In this document: one piece after another, positions 22,111 through 29,885 of the stretch
Position numbering within the stretch: position 1 is the first letter of the stretch
How the letters are laid out: the number at the start of each line of letters is the position of its first letter
From: JAGWBD01 sp965220615
GTDB taxonomy: Bacteria; Chloroflexota; Anaerolineae; Aggregatilineales; Phototrophicaceae
DNA: 64,000 bases
Direction: 5' to 3'
Assembly: GCA_965220615.1 (NCBI GenBank)
Contig: CBDCQL010000002.1
Coordinates: 2,232,001-2,296,000 of the forward strand
The notes under the pieces: model-generated
What the model saw: the letters and a program-made list of their open reading frames with translations, nothing else
Databases searched by the model: none
What the model was told of the DNA's origin: nothing
Program-made: the position numbers and the translations under genes

Positions 22111-24261
22111 TCAGTCCCTTCTGCCACGGCGCAGCGCGGCGCTGCCCATGTTGCCCAGCGCCCCCAGCGCAATGATCGCGATGCTGAGCGCCAGACCAAT
22201 GTGGATGGAGGATTCCCGCTCCGCGGCCCGCAAAATTGTCCCCGCCCGTTCCGCCGGAGCCGCATCGCCGGGGGCCTGCGCCGCCGTTCCGCCGACGGAC
22301 TCAACAGCCACAGCAGTTGGCGTTGCCCGGGGCGTCGCCGTGGGCTGTGGCGCCGCCTGCGGCGGTACGTCGCGGATATCGACCGGCCCCAGTTCGAGGC
22401 TGGCGGCGGGTAACCAGCCCCGCAGACCATCGTTGGTCTGCAAAAAGAGCCAGGTGCCGGCGGCGTTGCGCAGGAGCACCAGCACGTTTTCGCCGGGGTT
22501 GACAATCCCGAGCACCGTCCCGGCCGCATCCGCGCCGTCGCGCAGGGAGAGTTCACTGGCCCCCGCCCGCACCGTGCCCAGGAAGATGCCGGGCGTCGCC
22601 GTGGCGACTGCCGGCGCCTGCTGACTGTCGGCCGCGGCGATGGCTATCACCTGACCGCCGGCGACCGGCGTCGCCGTCTCGACAGCGCTCCAGTCGCCCG
22701 CGCCGGCCTGGTTGACGGCACGCACCTGAAATTCCCAGACCTCGCCGTTCGTGAGCCCGGTCGCGCTGTAGGCGGTCACGTCGTCAGCGGTATCCGCACT
22801 GCGCCACTCTTCCGCACCCGTCCGCCAGCGCAGACGATAGCCGGTTAGCGCGGAGCCGCCATCGTCGGCCGGCGCGCTCCAGCTGGCCTCCACGCCGCCG
22901 TCTCCGGCGACCAGGGTGAGCGACTGCGGTTGCGACGGCACGGTGCGCGGCACGTCAGTGATTTGCCGGCTCCAGGCGCCGTCGCCCTCGGCGTTGCGGG
23001 CGCGCACCTGAATGTCGTAGGCCGTGCCATTGTCCAGCCCGGTCAATGTGTGGCTGGTGGCGCTACCCGTGAGCGACACTTCCACCCAGGTCAGATAGGG
23101 CGTGGAGAGATGACGAATCGTGTAACCGGTGATCGGGGAACCGCCGTTGGAAAGCGGCCGGTCCCATTCCAGTTCGATGCTTTCATCAAGGCTCAGGGCC
23201 CGCAGATTGCGGGGCGCCGAGGGCGGACCAACGCTCACCTCCAGCTCCTTCAGCAGCATGGAGTCGTAGGTCAGCGCGTCGCGAAAGCCGCTGATCGTGC
23301 CGCTCAGGACCACCCGCAGCCAGGGGCGGGCCAGCGGTACGGCGGCCTGGCCGGTCGCCGCCAGCATTTCGCTGCCCGCCAGGGGCGCAATCTGCTCCGC
23401 CCACTGGCGCAGATCTTCCGGCCGCTCGGCAACGACGAGTACACGCGCGAAATCGTCCAACTGACGAATGTTCAGCCCGGTCGGGGTCCCGCGCAGGTCC
23501 ATGGCCAGCTGCTCGCGCAGATTCATGCTCAATGAACGCAGGCCCGCCAGGTCGCCTGCCAGAAAGCGGGTCACAAACCAGTCCTCATTGGGTGCCAGGT
23601 CGACGTCCCGTTGCAAGCGTGTGGCGAGAGGCGACCCCGCCTGGCCCAGCTGCGTCAACATCTGTTCCGAGCGCAACAGGGTCACCGGGTAGCGGCTGAC
23701 GACAACTGGCACCGCCCGGCGCAGCAGGATGTGCCGTAGCAACACGCCGGCGACCGTATCCAGTTCGCCGGCGGCGGTCGGTCCGTATTCCATGCCAACC
23801 AGCACCGGATCGCCGGGGGACAGCGCATCCAGCGTCTCGTAGAGCGTCTCCTGCGGACTGCCCGCGATGAATGTCGTCGGGGCGCTCTCACCAAGGCGGG
23901 TCTGCACGCCCGAAAAGGGCAGCAGCATCCCGGTCACCAGCACCAGCGACAGAAAGAAACGTTCGCCCCCCACCCGCAGGCGACGACGGCGGCGGCGGGT
24001 CGGAGCGCTGCTGGCGACGACGCCGGAGGCCGGCACAAATACATTTGGCACCGCCGAGGGATCGCGGCGCGCGAGCTGGTCGCTGCGCGCGCGCAGGCGG
24101 CGCAGGCGGCGCGAGAGGCGGCTTATCGGGCGGTCCCGCAACTGGCCCAGCAGGGCCAGCAGCGGGGACGCGGACGAGGGGTCTCCGGCCCAGGCGGGCG
24201 GAGGATCTCCGCCAGGCTGCCAGGGATCGTCGCCGGAGCCCTGCCCGTAGTACTCACTCAT
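22111..24261 (-). CDS. Membrane-anchored protein with two fibronectin III domains and an SH3-like domain
   Basis: A 716-residue protein. Residues 1-100 are cytoplasmic and very basic (RRLRRLRARS, then TRRRRRRLRVGGE); a single helix follows at 101-118. Residues 130-345 are an extracytoplasmic region I do not recognise. Two FN3 domains lie at about 346-440 (PPSAPRNLRALS to DVPRT) and 441-534 (PSQPQSLTLVAG to ATPVA), then a bacterial SH3-like domain at 560-625 (LSLRDGADAAGTVLGIVNPGE), a Pro/Thr/Ala linker and a second helix near 685-705. It is thus anchored at both ends. Start ATG at 24259-24261 overlaps the upstream stop by 8 bp. It is likely the extracellular or adhesive component of the operon's complex. 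Confidence 0.72.
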   Translation of the reverse strand: MSEYYGQGSGDDPWQPGGDPPPAWAGDPSSASPLLALLGQLRDRPISRLSRRLRRLRARSDQLARRDPSAVPNVFVPASGVVASSAPTRRRRRRLRVGGERFFLSLVLVTGMLLPFSGVQTRLGESAPTTFIAGSPQETLYETLDALSPGDPVLVGMEYGPTAAGELDTVAGVLLRHILLRRAVPVVVSRYPVTLLRSEQMLTQLGQAGSPLATRLQRDVDLAPNEDWFVTRFLAGDLAGLRSLSMNLREQLAMDLRGTPTGLNIRQLDDFARVLVVAERPEDLRQWAEQIAPLAGSEMLAATGQAAVPLARPWLRVVLSGTISGFRDALTYDSMLLKELEVSVGPPSAPRNLRALSLDESIELEWDRPLSNGGSPITGYTIRHLSTPYLTWVEVSLTGSATSHTLTGLDNGTAYDIQVRARNAEGDGAWSRQITDVPRTVPSQPQSLTLVAGDGGVEASWSAPADDGGSALTGYRLRWRTGAEEWRSADTADDVTAYSATGLTNGEVWEFQVRAVNQAGAGDWSAVETATPVAGGQVIAIAAADSQQAPAVATATPGIFLGTVRAGASELSLRDGADAAGTVLGIVNPGENVLVLLRNAAGTWLFLQTNDGLRGWLPAASLELGPVDIRDVPPQAAPQPTATPRATPTAVAVESVGGTAAQAPGDAAPAERAGTILRAAERESSIHIGLALSIAIIALGALGNMGSAALRRGRRD

Positions 24262-24940
24262 CGCGCCCGCTCCGCAGGCTGCGGTCCTGGCCGATGAGGA
24301 CGCGCGCGCCGACGACGATGGTGGCCAGCGCGATCCCGAGCAGGATGCCGCGCGCGCCGGCATTCACGGGCACGGCCAGCAGCCAGTCGCGCAGGGGCAC
24401 CAGTGGCTCCAGTTCGGGCAGGGGCAAGGCGGCCCCCAGCACCAGCAGCACGGTCAGCACGAAGAGCGAGCCCCAGCCGTTGACGCGCAGGGCCATCACC
24501 CGCCAGGCGCCGTACACCAGACCGAAGAGCAACAGACCGGCCAGGGAGGACTCGACCGTGACCTGCACCTGTTCCAGCAACAGGACGCGCCATTCCGCGC
24601 CAGTCGTGAGCAGGTCTTCGCGCTCCAGGTAAGTCAGGCCGATGACGATCGCGGCGCTGAGAAAGAGGACAAGGCTGTATCCGCAGCCGGTCTCGCGCCG
24701 GCCGCTGCGCCGCAAATGCACCAGCAGCAGGTTCAGAATGCCGATGATGATGGAGACGGCCACGCTGATCGAGAAGACCTGTAGCAGCGTCGCGCTCCAC
24801 TCGCGAATCAGTGGTTCCCAGGTGGCAAGCGCGCCCCCCAGAAGCAGCGGCTGCCGTTCCAGCAGCAAACCGGCCAGCGTCACCAGCGCGGTGGTGAGCG
24901 CCAGCAACACCGCGAGCATGGTGAAGAAACTGCGCATCAT
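24254..24940 (-). CDS. Multi-pass membrane protein, unknown
   Basis: A 228-residue membrane protein with about six helices; the first is MMRSFFTMLAVLLALTTALVTLAGLLL. Later ones include LQVFSISVAVSIIIGILNLLLVHL and LFVLTVLLVLGAALPL. It is similar in length and organisation to the protein at 21423-22109, though I cannot show homology by eye. The start overlaps the stop of the upstream gene (ATGA) and its own stop lies inside the downstream start region, so it sits in the middle of a translationally coupled operon. No enzymatic motif is seen. Confidence 0.7.
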   Translation of the reverse strand: MMRSFFTMLAVLLALTTALVTLAGLLLERQPLLLGGALATWEPLIREWSATLLQVFSISVAVSIIIGILNLLLVHLRRSGRRETGCGYSLVLFLSAAIVIGLTYLEREDLLTTGAEWRVLLLEQVQVTVESSLAGLLLFGLVYGAWRVMALRVNGWGSLFVLTVLLVLGAALPLPELEPLVPLRDWLLAVPVNAGARGILLGIALATIVVGARVLIGQDRSLRSGRDE

Positions 24941-25722
24941 GCCGGGGCGGCTCCCCCGCTGTTGTAGGCCAGAAACACCAGGGTCAGCAACGCGGCGATC
25001 AGCAGCCAGCGCAGGATGTCCTGCATCACCACCGCCGCCTGATTGGCGGGCGTCGGATTCAGCCAGGCGCCGGCAAAATAGAGTTCCTCCCCGATCAGGG
25101 GTTCGTCAGCGCTGGCCCAGGCGACGGCCTGCCCATCCAGCTGGTCGCTGGCGGCCAGCAGGGACTGGCCGCGCCGCGCCGCCGCATGGCTGACCAGGGC
25201 CAGTTCCGACCCGAAGCCGCCCACCAGAACATTGGCGCCGACGTACTCGCTCGACATCAACGCGCTGGCTGCGCCGGCCCAGGCCAGCGAACGCGGGCCG
25301 TCTGGAAACCAGCGCAACGTGCCGGCCTGCATGCTGCCGGCGAAGCCGCGCGCGCGCTGGGCCCGGCGCAGGACCTCGTAGCCAAGGGGAATCATGGTGC
25401 TGTCGCTGGTCGTCAGGATGACCGGCCCCTGCGCCAGACGGGCTGCCTGATAAAGCGCTTCCGCGCTCGCCAGCGCCAACAGGCTGTCGCTACCCTGCAG
25501 CCCGGCGCCGCCGCTGGAAAGATGCACCGGTTGCCCCTGCGCGGCGGCCTGCTCCAGCATACCTGGCAAGGCGCGCCAGGCGGGCATCACCCGCAGACTG
25601 CGCGCGCTGCGGCGTCCGACGGCGAAAGACGACAGGCCCAGACCCATCGCCACCAGCAGCGGCACCAGGATGCTGGCGTTTTCCTGCAAAAAAATCAGAA
25701 AGGGGTCAGGCGAGGCCATCAA
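24937..25722 (-). CDS. Membrane protein, possibly DUF6754 family
   Basis: A 261-residue protein with an N-terminal helix (ILVPLLVAMGLGLSSFAVG), a soluble middle of about 180 residues and a C-terminal helix (ILRWLLIAALLTLVFLAY). The middle contains LRVMPAWRALPGMLEQAAAQGQPVHLSSG and later EYVGANVLVGGFGSELALV, a layout I associate with DUF6754 membrane proteins of Chloroflexota; this is from memory and tentative. Its start overlaps the small upstream gene (ATGA). Function unknown; its position in the operon ties it to the FN3 protein. Confidence 0.6.
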   Translation of the reverse strand: MMASPDPFLIFLQENASILVPLLVAMGLGLSSFAVGRRSARSLRVMPAWRALPGMLEQAAAQGQPVHLSSGGAGLQGSDSLLALASAEALYQAARLAQGPVILTTSDSTMIPLGYEVLRRAQRARGFAGSMQAGTLRWFPDGPRSLAWAGAASALMSSEYVGANVLVGGFGSELALVSHAAARRGQSLLAASDQLDGQAVAWASADEPLIGEELYFAGAWLNPTPANQAAVVMQDILRWLLIAALLTLVFLAYNSGGAAPA

Positions 25723-25952
25723 CGCCCGCTTTCCAGCATCTCACGCAGACGATCGATGCCATCCGGCTCCTGCAACAGCCTGGCCAGCTGCCCGGTCAAC
25801 TCTGCGGCGCCGAACAGGCCACAGAAGGGCTGTGCGACCCACAGGAACTGCGCGCCCGGTGCACCCAGCGGTTCCAGGATATCCAGCAGCAACAACGTGG
25901 GGCCGTCCAGACCGCGCGCCTGCAACTCGCGTATCCAGTCCTGCCCGGTCAT
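25719..25952 (-). CDS. Small hypothetical protein, first gene of the membrane operon
   Basis: A 77-residue protein (MTGQDWIRELQARGLDGP at the N-terminus) with no membrane helix; it is moderately hydrophobic, with GLFGAAELTGQLARLLQEPDG near the end. I recognise no family. The ATG at 25950-25952 lies only 7 bp from the -10 box TATACT, so the mRNA is probably leaderless, and there is no ribosome site. A longer reading upstream would cross the promoter and is unlikely. The stop overlaps the DUF6754-like start. Confidence 0.6.
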   Translation of the reverse strand: MTGQDWIRELQARGLDGPTLLLLDILEPLGAPGAQFLWVAQPFCGLFGAAELTGQLARLLQEPDGIDRLREMLESGR

Positions 25953-25959
25953 GCGCGTG

Positions 25960-25968
25960 AGTATAGCA
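25960..25968 (-). promoter_or_regulatory. Extended -10 promoter of the membrane operon
   Basis: Minus-strand TGCTATACT, identical to the Uma2 promoter element, placed so that transcription would begin at or next to the first start codon at 25952. Confidence 0.55.
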
Positions 25969-26059
25969 CAGGGCCTGCGGCGCAACATCAGACGCCATCT
26001 CGCATTCGACAGCGCCTGACAGCATAATGGCCGCCATCGACCAGCCACGCTGGCGGGCC

Positions 26060-27211
26060 ATGCCGCGCAATCTGCTCTTCGTCAACAGCTACAGCAATTT
26101 GGGCGGAGGCGAGACCACGCTCCTGTCGATCGCGCAGAATCTCGACCCCTCGCGCTGGCGACCTCATTTGCTGGTACAGAGACCAGGACAGTTCAGCGCC
26201 GCCTGGGAAGCCTGCGGCTGGCCGGTGCATTTCGCGCGCTGGCGCGGCGCCAGCGTCTTCTTTTGGCCAGCGCTGTGGGGAAAATTGCCCGGCTCGCGCC
26301 GCATGGAACGCATCCTGCGCGAAGGCGACTTCGCCGCCGCCCATGGCGAATATCATTGCCTGCCCCTGCTGCTGCCGGCGGGCGAGCGGGCCGGCGTGCC
26401 GGTGACCTGGCTCTGCAGTGGCTGGCGCTTCCGGCCGCGGCCCTGGCAGCGCAACTTCTTTCGCCGGCCGGCCGCCACCTTCGCCGAAACCCGCATGGTG
26501 CGCGACGGCTTTCTCGGGCAGCCGCCCTTCATGCCGAAAGAGAGAGTTGAGATTCTTAACCCTGGCGTCGACTGCGAGCGCTTCCGGCCGCGCGACGACC
26601 TGGAGTCCCTGAGGGCAGAATTCAGTCTGGCGCCGGAGACTCCGCTGGTCGTCCTGCTGGCGCGCTTCCAGAACGTGAAGGGGCATGACGTCTTTCAGGC
26701 CATGGCGCGCCAGGTCGCGGCTGACCTGCCCCAGGCGCGTTTCCTCGTCGCCGGGGACAACCCGCACACGCGCGCCGACAGACGCTATCGCGAACGCATG
26801 CACCACGATGCCCGTCAGGACCCGCTGCTCCGAGAACGCCTGCGCTACCTCGGCTTCCGCGCGGATACCGAGCGCATCATTGCCGCGGCCGACGTCGTGG
26901 TCTGCAGTTCCTGGTTCGAGGGCTTCGGCACCGTCAACCTGGAAGCCATGGCCAGCGCGCGGCCGGTCGTCAGCACCGATCGCGGCGGGCCCTCCGAGAC
27001 CGTGGTCGACGGCGTCACCGGCTTTCTCGTCCCGCCCGGAGACCCCTCCGCCCTGGCCCAACGCGTGCTGCAACTGTTGCGCGACCCGGCCCTGTGCCGT
27101 CGCATGGGCGCGGCCGGCCGCGAGCACGTGCTGCGCCACTTCACCGCCGCCGCCAGCGCAGGGACCTTCGAGCGCACCCTCGAAGGGCTTCTGGCGACGC
27201 GGCGCGCTTGA
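26060..27211 (+). CDS. Glycosyltransferase family 4 protein
   Basis: A 383-residue GT-B enzyme. The N-terminal acceptor domain begins MPRNLLFVNSYSNLGGGET, the glycine-rich start of GT4 proteins. The C-terminal donor domain has LARFQNVKGHDVF and the nucleotide-sugar motif SSWFEGFGTVNLEAMASARPVV, the EX7E signature with Glu in FEGFG and Glu in LEAMA. I use the ATG at 26060; an earlier ATG (26027) adds an unconserved 11 residues. It is transcribed divergently from the membrane operon and ends at the -35 box of the next gene. Probable role in exopolysaccharide, glycolipid or glycoprotein synthesis; donor sugar unknown. Confidence 0.88.
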   Translation: MPRNLLFVNSYSNLGGGETTLLSIAQNLDPSRWRPHLLVQRPGQFSAAWEACGWPVHFARWRGASVFFWPALWGKLPGSRRMERILREGDFAAAHGEYHCLPLLLPAGERAGVPVTWLCSGWRFRPRPWQRNFFRRPAATFAETRMVRDGFLGQPPFMPKERVEILNPGVDCERFRPRDDLESLRAEFSLAPETPLVVLLARFQNVKGHDVFQAMARQVAADLPQARFLVAGDNPHTRADRRYRERMHHDARQDPLLRERLRYLGFRADTERIIAAADVVVCSSWFEGFGTVNLEAMASARPVVSTDRGGPSETVVDGVTGFLVPPGDPSALAQRVLQLLRDPALCRRMGAAGREHVLRHFTAAASAGTFERTLEGLLATRRA

Positions 27212-27237
27212 CAGTGCGCGCGTCTCTCCCCTATCAT
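27208..27237 (+). promoter_or_regulatory. Sigma-70-type promoter before the DUF177 gene
   Basis: TTGACA at 27208-27213 (consensus -35) and TATCAT at 27232-27237 with an 18-bp spacer. It overlaps the stop codon of the glycosyltransferase gene. This is the best -35/-10 pair in the window. Confidence 0.65.
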
Positions 27238-27259
27238 CGCGGCACGGCGATTCCGGCGA

Positions 27260-27826
27260 ATGACAGTAGAATTGAACGAGACTTCACGCCTCCTCAACCC
27301 GCGTGTGTTGCGGCTTAACGTCGGTGATATCACCGGCGCCGGTCCGGGTTATCGCCAGGAGGCCAGCCTCGACATCCCCGCCCTGCGGGTCTCCGGCGAC
27401 CTTGTGCTGGCCTTCCTGCGCGGCCCCTTTCGCCTGAGCCGCACGCGCGAGGGCGTGCTGCTCCAGGGGGAACTACAGGCCGGCCTGCGCGGCGAATGCG
27501 ACCGCTGCCTGACCCCGATTCTGGCGGAGTTGCCCCTGCAACTGGAAGAACTCTACAGTTATCCCGTTGCATCCAGCGTAGAGTTCAGCATCGGCGAGGA
27601 CGGCATGCTCGATCTGGCGCCGCTGCTGCGCGCCGAGGTGCTCATTGCCAGCGCCAGCGGTCTGTTCTGCAAGGCGGATTGCCGCGGACTCTGCCCCCGC
27701 TGTGGCGCCAGTCTCAACGAAGGGGACTGTGGCTGCGAACTGGAGGACGTCGATCCGCGTCTGGCGGCCCTGCGTCAATTACTGGACGAGGCGGCGACCA
27801 CCCAGGAACCGGAGCGCGATTCGTGA
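27260..27826 (+). CDS. DUF177 (YceD-like) protein
   Basis: A 188-residue protein of the YceD/DUF177 family, which is generally linked to 23S rRNA accumulation and ribosomal protein L32. The two cysteine clusters characteristic of the family are visible: GECDRCLTP near residue 78 and CKADCRGLCPRCGASLNEGDCGC at about 135-157. The latter is interrupted here only for citation; it is the usual zinc-ribbon-like tail. The rpmF gene that normally follows is absent: the next gene encodes a PucR regulator. A strong -35/-10 promoter lies just upstream, and the ribosome site is weak. Confidence 0.88.
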   Translation: MTVELNETSRLLNPRVLRLNVGDITGAGPGYRQEASLDIPALRVSGDLVLAFLRGPFRLSRTREGVLLQGELQAGLRGECDRCLTPILAELPLQLEELYSYPVASSVEFSIGEDGMLDLAPLLRAEVLIASASGLFCKADCRGLCPRCGASLNEGDCGCELEDVDPRLAALRQLLDEAATTQEPERDS

Positions 27827-27869
27827 AGCGGGCGCTCCCCTGCCAGACGCCAGGCACCCCTGAAAACCC

Positions 27870-29462
27870 GTGTTAACAGTAGCCGATGCCCTGCAACTGC
27901 CGGCTTTCGCCGGCGCACGTCTGGTCGCCGGCGCGGCGGGCCGCCTGCGGCCCATTCGCCAGGTCCATCCCGTCAGCGTGCCAGACGCCGCCCGCTGGCT
28001 CAACGGCGGCGAATTCATACTGATTACCGCGCCGCTGTTGCCTGAAGACGATCAGGCGCAACAAACCTGGCTGAAGGACCTCGTCGATGTCGGCGCCGTC
28101 GGCATGGGCCTCGCCGTGGGCAACCGCATCGACAGCGCCCCGCAGGCCCTGCGACAGGCGGCCGGTCAGCACGACTTCCCCCTGGTTGAATTGCCCTCGC
28201 GTCTGCGCTTTGTGGATATCGCCCGCAGCGCCAACGAGCGCATCGCCCAGGAACACATGGACCTGTTGCAACGCGCGCTCAAGATCCAGCGTGTGCTGAC
28301 CCAACTGGTGCTGGATGGCGGCGACCTGCAACAACTGGCGTACACGCTCGCCGACCTCATCAACCAGTCCGTCAGCATCGAAAACAGCCGCTTCGTGGCG
28401 CTCGCCAGCGCCAACATCAGCGCCTTCGACGAGGCTCGCCGCTACACCCTGCGCGAGGGCCGCACCGACCCGCGCCTGCTGCGAGCCCTGCGCGAACGCG
28501 GTTACCTCGCCACGATCCGCGAGGGCCTGCGGCCGCTGGCCCTGCCGGCCCTGCCGGAAGTCGGCCTGGAGATGGAACGTATCCTCGCGCCCGTCGTGGT
28601 GCACGGCCAGATCCGGGGCTACCTCTGGATCATCGCCGACGGCCGCCCCCTGACCGACATCGACCACATGGCCATCGAAAGCGGCGCCACCATCGCCGCC
28701 CTGATGATGCTGCACCAGGAAGCTGTGCAGAACGCCGAGATGTCCATGAAAGGCAGCTTCTTCGCGCGTCTGATTGAAGGCGACCCGGACCAGCTGGCCT
28801 TGCTGAAGGACCAGGCGCTGCGTTTCGGCATCGATCTCAATGCCCCCTGGCGCCTCTTGCTGGTCGCTGCACCGGAGCAGCAGCGCCAGCCACCGCTGCA
28901 GCGACGCATCCACCAACTGGCCGCCAGCGAGGACTGGCCCGTGGTCGTCGGCCATTTCGCCGGTCAGGCCCTGCTGTTGACGCCGGCCGACGAGCCGCAT
29001 GCCGCTCAGGCGTCGCAGTTGCGGCGCCTGGCGCGGAATCTGCGCGTCTCCGTCAGTGCGGCGCAACGCGATGCCGCCAACCTGCGCCTGGCCTGGGACC
29101 AGTGCCAGCAGGCGCTGCAAATCGCGCGGCGCCTCGAACTGCCGCCGGTGACGGACTACGCGCAACTGGGCTACCTGCTCACCCTGTGGCATGCCGGGCC
29201 GCAGGAACTGGAACGCAACCCGCACCTGCCGGCGCTACGCCAGTTGCAGGAGGAGCAGCAGGCCGAGCTCTTTCATACGCTGGAGACCTGGCTGGACGCC
29301 GGCGGCAACAGCGTACGCACGGCCCGCGCCCTGCACATTCACCGTAGCACGCTCAACTATCGCCTGAAACGCATCCGCGACATCTGCGGCAACCCCCTCA
29401 GCGAGCCCGCCGCCCGGCTGGACCTGCTGCTGGCGCTCAAGCAACTGCGCCTCTTCGGCTAA
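27870..29462 (+). CDS. PucR family transcriptional regulator
   Basis: A 530-residue regulator. The N-terminal purine-catabolism-regulator domain runs to about residue 125 and begins with the family-typical MLTVADALQLPAFAGARLVAG (the GTG start at 27870 encodes this Met). A GGDEF-like middle region follows, and the C-terminal HTH_30 domain is clear: LDAGGNSVRTARALHIHRSTLNYRLKRIRDIC. Such proteins often control purine, amino-acid or other nitrogen-compound catabolism. None of the genes directly beside it is an obvious target. The nitrogen-heterocycle-like island 7 kb downstream is a possible but unproven target. Confidence 0.92.
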   Translation: MLTVADALQLPAFAGARLVAGAAGRLRPIRQVHPVSVPDAARWLNGGEFILITAPLLPEDDQAQQTWLKDLVDVGAVGMGLAVGNRIDSAPQALRQAAGQHDFPLVELPSRLRFVDIARSANERIAQEHMDLLQRALKIQRVLTQLVLDGGDLQQLAYTLADLINQSVSIENSRFVALASANISAFDEARRYTLREGRTDPRLLRALRERGYLATIREGLRPLALPALPEVGLEMERILAPVVVHGQIRGYLWIIADGRPLTDIDHMAIESGATIAALMMLHQEAVQNAEMSMKGSFFARLIEGDPDQLALLKDQALRFGIDLNAPWRLLLVAAPEQQRQPPLQRRIHQLAASEDWPVVVGHFAGQALLLTPADEPHAAQASQLRRLARNLRVSVSAAQRDAANLRLAWDQCQQALQIARRLELPPVTDYAQLGYLLTLWHAGPQELERNPHLPALRQLQEEQQAELFHTLETWLDAGGNSVRTARALHIHRSTLNYRLKRIRDICGNPLSEPAARLDLLLALKQLRLFG

Positions 29463-29885
29463 AGACAAGGGTTTCCGTCACACAGCGTCAAGATCCCGTC
29501 TTCGCCACGCCGAATTTCCCTTGAGTCCTGATTAACGCTACCGATTTTACGAACGATTTGTCACGAATTTGTTCGGATTCTGCGTCCATGGCCCCAACCG
29601 GCTTTACGCGCCCCGCCTCCCAGGCGACCATGAAGGCAACGCGGTGCATTCATGGCGGGCGGAGGCGGGTGACGCGCTGATTGGCTGCGCCGCCAAAGAC
29701 TGCGCCCGCTCGTCGCTGCGGCGACTGCGACCTCAACACCATAGAACAGAGAATTGGTGTAGACTGGCCTGTCGTCTTGATGTTGTCTCAAGTCAGACTG
29801 CAATAACGCGCAGTTGACACTGTTGCCTCCCCGCCCCCTTCACACTGCGTTACGGGAGTGAGGCGAATAGTCGGGGAGTACCATC
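29463..29885. other. Intergenic region, 423 bp
   Basis: The first half is AT-richer, with the arms CGAAC...GTTCG around ATTTGTCACGAATTT, then a G+C-rich stretch. A TTGACA at 29814-29819 is the only good -35 and has no convincing -10 partner at 16-18 bp; a TAGACT at 29760-29765 is another possible -10. A short open frame inside (29569-29817) has no ribosome site and no family resemblance. I see no gene here. Confidence 0.5.

Noticed and set aside
29569..29817. 82-residue frame in the 423-bp gap before the HNH-like gene
   Set aside because: No ribosome site, no hydrophobic or conserved pattern, and it overlaps probable promoter sequence.
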